64,000 nt of DNA, from the NCBI GenBank assembly GCA_001584585.1, contig LSYV01000007.1, forward strand, positions 515,386 through 579,385, written 5' to 3'. Origin of the DNA: Gonium pectorale. Its lineage: Eukaryota > Chlorophyta > Chlorophyceae > Chlamydomonadales > Volvocaceae. Below, one piece after another: positions 35,052 through 44,828 of this stretch (position 1 is its first letter; each line of letters begins with the position of its first letter). Position numbers and translations under genes: made by a program. The notes below the pieces were generated by a model. That model searched no databases. It was not told where the DNA came from and saw only the letters and a program-made list of their open reading frames with translations.

Positions 35052-38000
35052 TCACACGTCGGGCCCGTTCTTCCCGCCCAGGGCCGCCTCCACGCGCTGC
35101 AGCACCTCGCCCGTCAGGCGCGGCACCACCGCCAGCGCGCCCATGTTCTCGGTCACCTGGCTCACGCGGCTGGCGCCTGGATGAGGGGCGGGCGGGCGGG
35201 CGGGCGTTAAGAAAGGAATGGCGGGGCCGCGCGCAAGGCCAGACAGGTTCCGTTTACTTCCATAATGTCTCCATAGCAAGCCTGTCCAAATGGTTTCCAT
35301 TTTAGTGAGGCGCCGACCTGACGACCGCTGCCCGTTAGCGGGCAACCCCTGTGGCCGCCCCGCTGCGGCGCAGTGCACTGCGGCCCGTGTTCGCAATTCC
35401 TCTAAAGACTGCAACGACGGCCCACCGGTGATGGTGGTGCTGACGTGCGGGTTGCGCAGCGTCCACGCCAGCGCCAGCTGCGCCATGGTGCAGCCCAGCT
35501 CCTTGGCGATGGGCTCAAGCCGGGACGCGGCCTGGATATGCGCCCGGCGGCTCTCCAGCTTAGACTGCGGCATGCGCGGGGTGAGCGGGGGCGGGCAGAG
35601 GCAGGAGACGGAGGGAGGAGGGTCGGGGAATGGGGCGCACATACCGTAGGTGGCAATCGGCTGGAGAGCGGGGGGCGCATAGTTGTTGGCGTTAGATTAG
35701 CGTGACGACCTAGGGCTGCAGCGCCGGCGGAGGCGGGCCCATACGACTGCCTGCGAGCGACGCCACCAGGGCTGCGCCCACAAAGCCTAGGTGGCCATCA
35801 GACCATGCCTCCTGTCGCAACGACGGAGGGAGGAGGGAAGGGAGGGCCCACCTTGTGCGCCTCAAGCGCCAGACGGCTGCCTTCGGGTGCCGTACCGCTG
35901 CCGTACTTGCCGGTCAGGATGCCGGACGCCAGGGGGCTCCAGATGGTGAGGCCCAGGCCCGAGGGACTGTCGTACAGGGGCAGGAAGTCTTGCTCGACCT
36001 GGGGCATTAAGGGTGCAGGCAGGATCGTCGTCATCTCGTCAGTGGCGGTGGTGCCGGCTGATGTTGGATAGGTGTGGATAGGTTACATATGCGTGGATGT
36101 GTGGACGTTGAGGCGGAAATCGTCGAGCTGGAGGTCCAGAGCGGCGCCGTCGCCGAGGCGCTTGCGGTTGTCAGCTTCCTCCTGGTGGATTCGGCCGGCT
36201 CAAGTGCCAGCGCTCACATTGCGCAGGTGCGCTACACTGCAGGGTGCCCGCCGCAGCCCGTGTCCGTCAGTGCGGTACGCCATATCGTGTGCTGCTCGTA
36301 CCTTCTTGCGCTCAAACATGTTGTACTCTGGCTGCTCCACCACGGGCGGCATGAGCCCCAACCGGTCGGCGATATGCTGCGCCTGCACACGCAGGCAGAT
36401 GAGGATGAGGGTCACAGGTGGGGTGCAGCCGGGCGGAGCGGGAGGATTTCAGCCCAGCCCATTGTGGAAGCGGCGGCGACGTCATGTTGTCGTGCAGGAA
36501 CGTTCCTTCCGTATCCGCTTGCCCGACCAATCGCTGGTTGCCGCCTGCCGTTGGCGCACGGTCACCGTCATTTCAGGTGAGGTCACAAGGAGCCTGGGCG
36601 CCCCGGCAGCCAGGGATTCAGCAGGCCATCGGCCTCCGCCATCGGGCCCCTCGACGGCGGCCGCGTCGGGGCCCACTGCCCAATAGATAGCCGCCTGCCA
36701 CGGGGGGCAGCACCTGCCTGCTGAATCTGCTCGGCAGACCACTCGCTGGTCCCCCAATAGAAGGCCATGCCGGTGTCGATGCAGTGGTTCATGGCGCGGA
36801 CCGTCTCCTCGATGGGCGTGTCGGGGTCGGGACGGTGGCAGTAGAGTAGGTCCACGTAGTCGGTTTGGAGGCGGGCCAGGGAGGCCTGTGGGTAGAAGCA
36901 GTATGGTGGGTGGCAGGGTGGGTGATGGGCGCTGGGTGGTTAAAACGGTTGGTTGATTGGTGGTCCGTTCTATGGTTGGGGCACGCTTGGCAGGCGTATG
37001 GAGGGAGACTCAGTTGAGGGTTAGCACATTTGTTGGCGGTTGGGGTGGGGGCGTGCTGGTGGGCGCATCGAGGTTGGGTAACCTGGACCGGGGCCGGAGA
37101 GGGAATTATGTGGGTGCAGTGAGCAGCTGCGGCCTCCATGCCGCCACCGGGCGTGATGGCCTGCATGCAAAACGGCAAACCAGGTCCGGTCAATAGTGCG
37201 GGGCCTGCGGCCGCGATCAGCAGCAGGCACGCAGGAGGCCACAGCAGCGCGCTGCATAGACGCGAAGCCGCTGCTGCAGCGCCTCCGCACGTGTCCCCGG
37301 CGCATCCCCCCACCCCGCTCCGCGGCGCCTCTCCGTCCCCCTGAGGCTTCCCCGTCCCCCTGGGGCCATCCCCGAGGGCCTGCAAGGCCCGCGCTTGCCT
37401 TGGTCCCCTCAATGATGTGCTTCCGTGAGAGGCCCCTGTCGTTGGGTCCGCTGCCGCCCCAGAATATCTTGGTAGACAGCACCAGGTCGCTCCGCTTGTA
37501 GCCGAGCTCCTGGCAGGGTGCAGAACAGGAGCATGGAGTAGAGCACGGCAGCCAGCGTAGCAGGACTGCCAGGCCAGGTGCCAGCGGGGCATGGGCGGGC
37601 TGCAAGAGGCGGCTAGCGGGCACTCTGGACACGCAAGGCGGAAGGTGCGGCCGCGTCAAGGCTCCAGCAGCACGTATGCAAGCGGATATCTGCCTCGCCG
37701 CCTGCTTCCCTCTGCATCTTCCGCCTCCCAGTGTCAAGGGCAAGCGCCCTATTTCTTATTGCGGGCGCCCCTACCCAGCGCGAGCAACCGGCCGCCGCCC
37801 GCGCAGCTCCTCACCGGGTCTCCCGAGGCAGAATAACGGGTGTGCTCCCTACCATCCAACCGACCTGAATCGCCTGACCCATCAGCCGCTCTGCCTCCCC
37901 GGACGCGTACACCTCGGCATTGTCGAAACTGCGACACGCGTCCAGCCACAAAACGGCACAAAAAACATAACTGGGCGTTGTACGATACCGTATGTGTACG

Positions 38001-39345
38001 GGAGCGCAGCGGGCAGCGGCGCGCCCGTACCCAAGGGATGCTGTCAGAAACACAGTTCCCGCGCAGGGTATCACGGGCGGGCCATCCGATTGAAAGACAG
38101 GTACTGGAATAATCGTGTACTACTCATATGATCGATGCGTACGAGAAGCGCCGCAGAATGTGCGATCGGCGCTCCTCCCCAGGCCCGCCGCACCATGCCC
38201 GGCTTCCCCGGGCAAGGAGAGCCACGCGCAAGTCACGCCAGCCGCTGTATGACCCCTTGTAGCCCCTCCCCCGCACGCTTCCACACGCTCCGGCGTCGTC
38301 CGCACACCCACAAGTTGACGCCCGCGTCGTAGCACGCCTTGATGAGCTCCTTGGCCTGGTGGGGTAGAGGGTTGGAAGGCATTCTCAGTAGAGAAGGCCT
38401 GGTGGGGAGGGGAAGGCGCAGGTTGGGCGTTGACGCGCCTGGAATCGGAATCGGAATCGGAATCGGAATCGGAATCGGCCCGGCCCTGACCTACTACTAG
38501 CCGACGATGTGAATCACAGCGGGTCGCCAGCTGGGGCTGTTAGCGTGATGCTGGACGGAATTGGCCGTTAGCACCGTATGCAGGAGCGGCTGGGCGCGAG
38601 GCAGCTGAGACAGCAGGTTTTGGAGCCCCGTGGACCCGCAGCAGGGCAGAGCAAGCCGCTAGGCTCCCCGCGCGCCTCCCCCCTGCGTCAAGCACGCCAG
38701 CAGGCTGCTCGAGGGTGTGAAGCCTGCCGGGCAGAGCACGCTAGCTAGCAGCCATCCTTGCTACATCGTGCGGGGGCTCTGCTCCCAGCGGCTCCACGAC
38801 GCCCACCCCCGTCCCGGATGCCCTCGAATGCTCACCCCCTGCAGATCGGCCTGCGTCTTGAATGTCGTCCAGGCGCCGTACGATAGGGCGCTGACCTGGC
38901 GCAAGCACGGGTACGGCAGCACAGGCGGGCAACAACGGGAGCACTCCGGCCGCTAACAAAGGGGTGCGGCGAGGATGAGGTGATTAGGAGGTTCAGTGAA
39001 CTGACAGCCCACGGCTGCACTAATGTTACATGGAGGCCTGAGCGGGAGGTGAAGGTGTCAAGCTGGGTTGGGTTGTCCCGACACCAGAGTGCGCCAGAGT
39101 GGAGTGAGGTGTTTTGTCGGTGACACGTCACCCCGGATACGTTATAGCTGCACCGATCATCGACCCCATGCTCAGACCCTCTCGTGTTGACTTCAGTCTG
39201 CAGGCCAATTAATTAGAGCCCGTTTTGTTGCCGCCCGTGTCAACGTTGGCCCCCGGGTCGCTTGCAAGGGAACTTTGTTAATAATTGTTAGTGACGTATC
39301 ATTGACTACCTTTAGACCCGTCTTCCCAAGGCGTCGATACTCCAT
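35052..39345 (-). CDS. KAB1: Aldo-keto reductase of the voltage-gated K+ channel beta-subunit type, 10 exons, 324 aa
   Basis: Minus-strand exons: 39345-39310, 38895-38836, 38355-38312, 37928-37865, 37509-37399, 36885-36718, 36382-36302, 35998-35852, 35564-35426 and 35176-35052 (TGA). Phases join exactly and give a full-length family member: start [12 protein letters not shown], then [105 protein letters not shown] and [17 protein letters not shown]. The catalytic set Asp and Tyr (FFDNAEVY), Lys (STK) and His (YCHRP) is present, as in plant KAB1 proteins, so NADPH-dependent carbonyl reduction is plausible. Family members are cytosolic and can bind Shaker-type K+ channels. Two introns seem to use GC donors: after 37399 (GCAAGC) and after 36718 (GCAGGT). 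Intron 2 carries a GGAATC hexamer repeat. Its start faces that of the DUF4202 gene. Confidence 0.94.
38442..38480. repeat. GGAATC hexanucleotide microsatellite
   Basis: More than six uninterrupted copies of the hexamer GGAATC lie inside the second intron of the aldo-keto reductase gene, written on the plus strand. Such tracts are prone to length change. Confidence 0.9.
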
Positions 39346-39562
39346 TGGCGCGCTGGTCGACATTTGGGACGGATGTTGCGCCGACGGTCAAGAAGGAATG
39401 TTTAGAGGCGCATCTATCGTCTTGTAGCAAGATTTGATGTTGTGTATGGGTAGCGATCTAGCTGAGGCCACTCTCGCTTGGTTGTTGCTTTTGGTTCCGG
39501 AAAACAACGGCACGCTGTCATCGACATAAGTCATCAACGTAGTAAGTGACGCGAAACGTTGT
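39346..39562. promoter_or_regulatory. Shared head-to-head promoter region
   Basis: Only 217 bases separate the predicted start codons of the aldo-keto reductase (minus, 39345) and the DUF4202 gene (plus, 39563). Both promoters and both 5' untranslated regions must fit here unless one start lies elsewhere. The stretch is less GC-rich than the genes. No TATA box or defined motif could be assigned. Confidence 0.5.
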
Positions 39563-42500
39563 ATGTTTACCTCAATGGCATTCGCTGTATCCGAGCGGGG
39601 CCTGGCCGCTGGTCCACCAGCGACTTGCGCCACCAGCACGCGCTGTTCTCCATTCCTCATTGCGCGATCCCATAAGCGAGCGTCGTTGGTTACGATAACC
39701 GTCGGCGCAGTGCGCTTGCATCATACAGTAGTCGACTCGGGCCGGCAGCGGCCGTCGCTGTCGCTGGGCAGCGCACAGAGTGCGAGGACGTCAGTAGCGG
39801 TGCATGCCTCAGGGTCCGACGCGCCAGCCGCGGGCAGGCTGCAGGTGGTCCTGGACGGGCTTGATGCGCTCAACGCGAAGGACCCGCGAAGTGTGGAGGT
39901 GAGTCGCCCTTGGCGCCATTGCGGCACGCGGAGCTGCCGGGGGGGAGTCACGGACAAGGGTGTCTAAACAGGGGTCAACATCCGGCTCGTGGAGCTAGGT
40001 GTGTCCACATCAGTGACGTTCACAAGGGGGGGGGCAATGATGGTGTGGATGGGGGGGCTGCGGCAAGGGTGGGGGTTAGAAAGGCTGCAAAGGAGGCGGC
40101 TGGGGTGGCGGGGCTGGAGAGGAAACAAAGGGTATGTGTGGGGAGAGCTGGGCGTGTTGCGGTGGCCGACAAGGTTAGTTTTGTGAGCAGGCCCCCCTTG
40201 CGCCCGGCGTGTGGGCCCGTCGAGGCGGTTCCCAACTCCTTTTATTCTTACACTGCATGCATCACCAAGATATACACGCATAGCATGTATGACGCACAGC
40301 ATGTTTCACTTACACTCCATGTTACCCAGATAGCCCTGGCCAGCCGGGCCACATCCGCGGTGAGGTGCCTGCTATTGCTTGCCCCACTCCGTCACAGCCA
40401 GGGAAGCCAAGGGACGTCTCCCCGTATCCCCTCCCTCCTTGCACACGCCCCCCTCCCGGCGTCACGGGTTTCGACGATTCCCACCTTCGCTCGTTGCTCC
40501 GCCGCCCCCCCCCCGCTGCTCCCGTCGCCGCCACCGCAGGTCGATGGCGTGCAGGTGCCGTACGAGCTGGCGTACGCGCGCTGGCTGAGCGACTGGGTGG
40601 CGGCGCTGTGCCGGCGGGGCGAGGGCTGCGGCCCCCTAGCCCCCAGCGAGGAGCTGCGTATCGCTGCGCGGGGGCAGCATGTGGAGCGCTGGCTGGTGCC
40701 GCGGAGCTCCTACCCCGAGGTGCGGGGCCGGGGCGGTGTGGGTGGGGGAGGGAACCGAGGGCGGTGGTTAGAGGGTAAGGTGGCTGTGCGGGAGGCGGTT
40801 GGGCGAGGTAGGTGGATGGGCCGGCACGCGGCATGCGATACTGGGTGGGAGCGTGGGAGCGGGTGGGCGGCTGGCGGGGCGGATGGGCGGATGGGCACGT
40901 GATACGCGGAGCGGTGCGTTGTGGGACCGTGTGGAAGGATGGAAGGTGGATGCCTGGGGCTGGCGAGGTGCCGGGCTACGGGTCGGTGTCCAGACGGCAG
41001 CAGCCGGGCACATCGTCCCGGCTGACATGCGCTCACGAAACCCCCGAACCGCTCAGGTTCTTTTCTGCAAATGCCAAGTTTGCATACGTGTCCTCCCAAC
41101 GCCGAGTTGGTGTATGTGTCACGTTGCGCTTCTTGTTTTTCGTGTTCTGGGCCTCACGGCTAAGACAACGGGTGTTGAACCCTCACTCTGCTATGGCGGG
41201 TCAGGAGCCAACCGGCTTGTGTGGCCTGCGGCCCCTCTGGGAAGCCTGTAATCTGTATCTGTATCTGTATCTGGTGGCAGGACGGTTGGGTGGCCGGGTG
41301 GCAGGGTGCTGGGACCGAGCTGAGTCGTGCTGGAGGGTGCCGGATTGTCAAGTCGCACCCGCCGTCGCGCTCAGAGGGCCCGTCAGTGCAGCTGCCCAGT
41401 GCGCTCTCTGGCCGCTTGCGCGCGCAGGCAGCCTTGAGCCCTTGATGCCTTGATGTGCGGTCCTCGCCCAATCACTGCCTTTTGCTCGCGTCTCCGCCTC
41501 CCTCCCCCGCACCCCTTCCCCCGCCTGTCCCACCCTGCCCCGTGCAGGGCCGCACCTCCTACCTGCAGTGGCGCGAGGACCTGAAGAAGCGGCACGCCGC
41601 CACCACCACGGGGCTCATGGAGCAGGCGGGCTACCCGCCCGAGAGCTGCAAGTGCGTAAAGGAGTAATGAGAGGCCGGCTAGGAGAGGGTCAGGGCCCGA
41701 TCGGCGGTCCTGTTTCTTCGGTTTTGTTGGGGGCCGGCTCTGAACCGCTTCACGGCCGGTCACCCGCTGGTCGATGGCTCCTGTATGGGCTTGGCTGGGC
41801 TAGGCTGAGAGGAAAGATGCGAGGATGGTGGCGTGCCGAAGGGCGGGGAGGCCGCACTCGGTGTGCTGGCAAGAGGCAAGGTGGCGGCGGTAGGCCCAGT
41901 GGCAACATGGGCGGTCACACCTGGACCACGTCGGTCCGTCGTCCCCACTTCGGCATCCCGTGCCCCTCCCCGTCACCTGCCTTGTTTCCGTTGCCTGCAC
42001 CTTCCGTTACCCTGCCCACCCAGGCGGGTTGAGCAGCTCATCCTGAAGCGGCTGCTTAAGGAGGAGGAGGGGCAGATCCTGGAGGACGCGCTGTGCCTGG
42101 GTGAGTGGGTGAGGGCGACAGAGCGCGGGTCGAGTCGGCGGAGACAAGGACCAAGTGACGGGGCGTGAGGGCAGTGCCAAGCACTGAGGTGGAAAGGGCG
42201 GGTGGTACCTCGCGACGCAGGGAAGGAGGCTACCGTATGTATCAAGTGCGCGGCGCGGCGGGGCGCGGGGCGTGTATGCACTGCGAGCCGCGCCCCCTCA
42301 TCCAACTCTGTCACGACTGAAGTTTTTGACACAGCTGACACAACTGGCACAACTGACACAGCTGACGCTCTGGACCCTCGCGCGCATGCTGCCCTCCGCA
42401 CGTGAGGCACAGGCCCCCTCGGCTCTACCCAGCACACCCCTGCCTCGCCTTACTTGCTGGTTGACGCATCCGCGGTAGGATTGCCGGTTCCACTGAGCCC

Positions 42501-42805
42501 GCTTCCATGCTGTTGAGAATGAAGGTTTGCCACAGCCTGCGCCCTCACCCTTGGCTGCCTTCGCACCCGGTGCAGTGTTCTTGGAGCGCCAGTTTGCCGA
42601 GTTCTTCCCAAAGCTGGCGGAGGGGGCCGCCGCCACCACCAGCGCCGCTGCCGCCGACCCGGCGGCAGCCGCTGCCGCCGAGGCCAAGATGATCGACATC
42701 CTGCAGAAGAGCTGGAAGAAGATGGGCCCGCGTGGCAGGGCGGCGGCGCTGGAGCTGCCGCTGGGGCCCACGGAAGCAGCCCTGGTGGGCAAGGCGCTTG
42801 CGTGA
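39563..42805 (+). CDS. DUF4202 domain protein with probable organelle-targeting leader, 5 exons, 308 aa
   Basis: Exons: 39563-39898, 40540-40719, 41548-41651, 42024-42100 and 42576-42805 (TGA). All are GT-AG and phases agree. The mature part follows the DUF4202 layout from end to end: VVLDGLDALNAKDPRSVE, VDGVQVPYELAYARWLSDWV, AARGQHVERWLVPRSSYPE, GRTSYLQWREDLKKRHA, LILKRLLKEEEGQILEDALC, VFLERQFAEFFPKL, then MIDILQKSWKKMGPRGRAAA and a Leu-rich tail. An Ala-rich insertion of about 20 residues follows EFFPKL. DUF4202 has no established biochemical role known to me; its His/Arg/Trp-rich conserved motifs suggest an enzyme. The first about 85 residues are rich in Ser, Thr, Arg and Ala, lack acids and end with SVAVHAS, which looks like a chloroplast or mitochondrial transit peptide. 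ATG 39563 was chosen because it opens this leader; ATG 39575 is an alternative. Confidence 0.9.
41250..41273. repeat. Hexanucleotide tandem repeat (TGTATC)
   Basis: About four copies of CTGTAT lie in the second intron of the DUF4202 gene. Confidence 0.85.
42327..42370. repeat. Nine-base tandem repeat
   Basis: Four to five imperfect copies of the unit gacacaact / gacacagct lie in the last intron of the DUF4202 gene, about 200 bases before its final exon. Confidence 0.75.
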
Positions 42806-43859
42806 GCAGCAGCTGGAAGGGAGGACCAACGGGGCCGGCGGCTTGTGGCTCCGGGTCGGAGCAGCTGCATGGCCGGGGACAGGATGGACCAACGGCTGGG
42901 CCTGGGGTGGGGGTGTGCGCGTCGCGGTGGGATGCAGCAGCAGGGCGCGCTTTGCGCAGTTGGACCTGGCGGGAGGGGTAGGCGGCGGGGGCTGGACCCC
43001 CAACTTTCCAAGGCCGGGGCAGCTACGTTGCGGTGGAGTGCAGGTGCCTGGCGCTTACCGTGCAACGGCAAGATTGTCAGCGTGCGAATCGGGGAGTTGG
43101 TGAGAGGGTAGTGAAGCTGGGGAATTGGTCGCAGCGCATATGGGGAGGGGACAAGTCGCGAAGGTGCGAACGTGAGCCGGTGCGAGGAGGCTAGGAAGAA
43201 AGCAATTAAATGGCTTGTAGCAGGCGGGTCTGTTCCGCACCATGGAGGGATCGGAGTCCTGGGCAGGACGGGTGGCCCGCGGCTGCAGCGCTGGGTCTGT
43301 GGCGCTCCTGCGTGCGGCGGGAAAGGACGCACGCGAATGGAAACGTAAGGCGTTGGCGACTAGCCCGGGTCACTATTGACCGGCTTGCCTGCCGCCGTGT
43401 CGCTGCCCTGTGGGCTGCATTTGCCGCCTCCCCGGATATGGCATACGAGCGCGCCGGGTACACCGGTGTAGCAGATCAGTCGTCGCGCACGTTCAGTGAA
43501 CTGTGCCTTCGATATTTATGCGTTTGCTGTTTCAAAATTATGGACCCTTATCACTGATAAGATTCCATAATGGCAGCCTGTACCGCTGACCACTGCAGGG
43601 TGGCGAGTCTCAACGCAGGGGCACAAGCACGGGTGATCTGTGCGTAGCCAGCGGCCCAACGCGACACAGCCGTGCGCTTTTGGCAGCCCTGCGGAATGGG
43701 AGGGCAGCATGCAGCTCCCTTGGGTGGGCTGCATCCTCCCCTGAGGTGCCAGGGGGAGATGCAGCCCACTCAAGGTCCGTGCCGACGGTATGGGATTTCG
43801 CCCTACCGAGTTTGAGCCAGTTGGCGCCAACGCCGGGTACTGTATGTTCTTATGTCTTC
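42806..43859. other. Spacer after the DUF4202 gene, with a foldback
   Basis: This is the expected 3' untranslated region of the DUF4202 gene, followed by a stretch with no recognised gene. Open frames at 43210-43557 carry no motif. A 27-base imperfect foldback lies at 43717-43776. Confidence 0.35.
43717..43776. repeat. Imperfect hairpin, 27-base arms
   Basis: Left arm 43717-43743 (CCCTTGGGTGGGCTGCATCC, then TCCCCTG) pairs with right arm 43750-43776 with only about three mismatches and a six-base loop. Partial pairing continues outside the arms. The size and small number of mismatches are compatible with a small-RNA precursor or a foldback element. Confidence 0.75.
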
Positions 43860-44553
43860 ATGCGCCACCCCCGGTCGCACATGTGCGACTCTGCGGCCAT
43901 CCGCCTACGTGCGGCGGTGAGGCGCGACGTGTCTTCCATTCGAGTGGGCACCTCGCACCAACGCATCTACCTGCTGGGAGACCCCCTTGCGGCAAGGGGC
44001 ATGCCTCTGGACAATGAAGCGCGGCTAATCGACCTCCACAACAGCGGCCTTACGGTATGAGGGAATCCGCAAAGCGGGGGCAGAAGTTATACATACCCTG
44101 TGCGCCATGTGACTTGTACTGCCCGTGCTTGTCTCGATGGGTATATAGCTCATGCATTCAGGACAGTCATGCACCTACATGATTGTGTGCCTGCTGTATG
44201 GCTCGTCATGCCCGATGGCCGTACGTATCACGCGGTTGCCCCACCAGCATGATACCGGCCTGTACTAGCTTCCGGGGGAACGCGTCGGTGGCTTGCAGGT
44301 TATGCCGCCGGTGCATTTCTTGACCTTGTCGTGTGCCATGTTTGCCAGGTTGGTACGATGCCGGGATTTGACACGGGCCAACCTGATCAACATGAATGTC
44401 ATGAAGGAGCTTAGGGGCCTACGCCGTCAAGCAAGTGACGCTTGCCCATTCTGTCAAAGCCGCGGGCGGGTCAAGGGCAAAGCAGGGAACGGGACGGGAG
44501 TGAGGCAGGCTAGGCAGGGGAGAGAGCGGTGTTTGGAAGCCTTGGCCGGTTAA
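43860..44553 (+). CDS. Possible ubiquitin-like-fold protein, two exons
   Basis: Tentative. Exon 43860-44054 ends at ACG followed by GTATGA, and an acceptor at 44298 leads into GTTATGCCGCCG in the same phase, reading on to TAA at 44553. The exon 1 peptide has the rhythm of a ubiquitin-like domain: SAAIRLRAAVRRDVSSIRV, then HQRIYLLGDPLA, a gap with MPLDNEARLIDLHNSGLTV, where ubiquitin has QQRLIFAGKQLED and TLSDYNIQKESTLHL. There is no terminal Gly-Gly, so it would be a domain rather than a conjugated modifier. The frame is open upstream of ATG 43860, so the start is unsure. The second exon contains a CPFC motif and a basic tail of no known type. It may instead be a chance frame. Confidence 0.33.
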
Positions 44554-44828
44554 AATTCGTCGGTCGACCTTCCCAAATCGATTACATAACAGTGGCACAT
44601 GAGGAGGGAGGACTTTGTGCTGTAATTGCTCTTTCAACGCCGTAACAATCCAAATCCGCAAACCCGATCTCCTGCGTACAGGCAAATTGTCGTGCCAGCA
44701 TTCGGTGCATTCACAACCTAACAGCTCAATCGTTATCATACAGTAATACATACAGCGTAGACCCCCGCCACCCCAGGTTGACAGGACAACCCTTAGTCGA
44801 GTACCCCCTGCTGCTGGCACAAACTGCA

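Noticed and set aside
42298..43332. Long minus-strand open frame over the end of the DUF4202 gene
   Set aside because: It is antisense to conserved DUF4202 codons and is open only because of high GC content.
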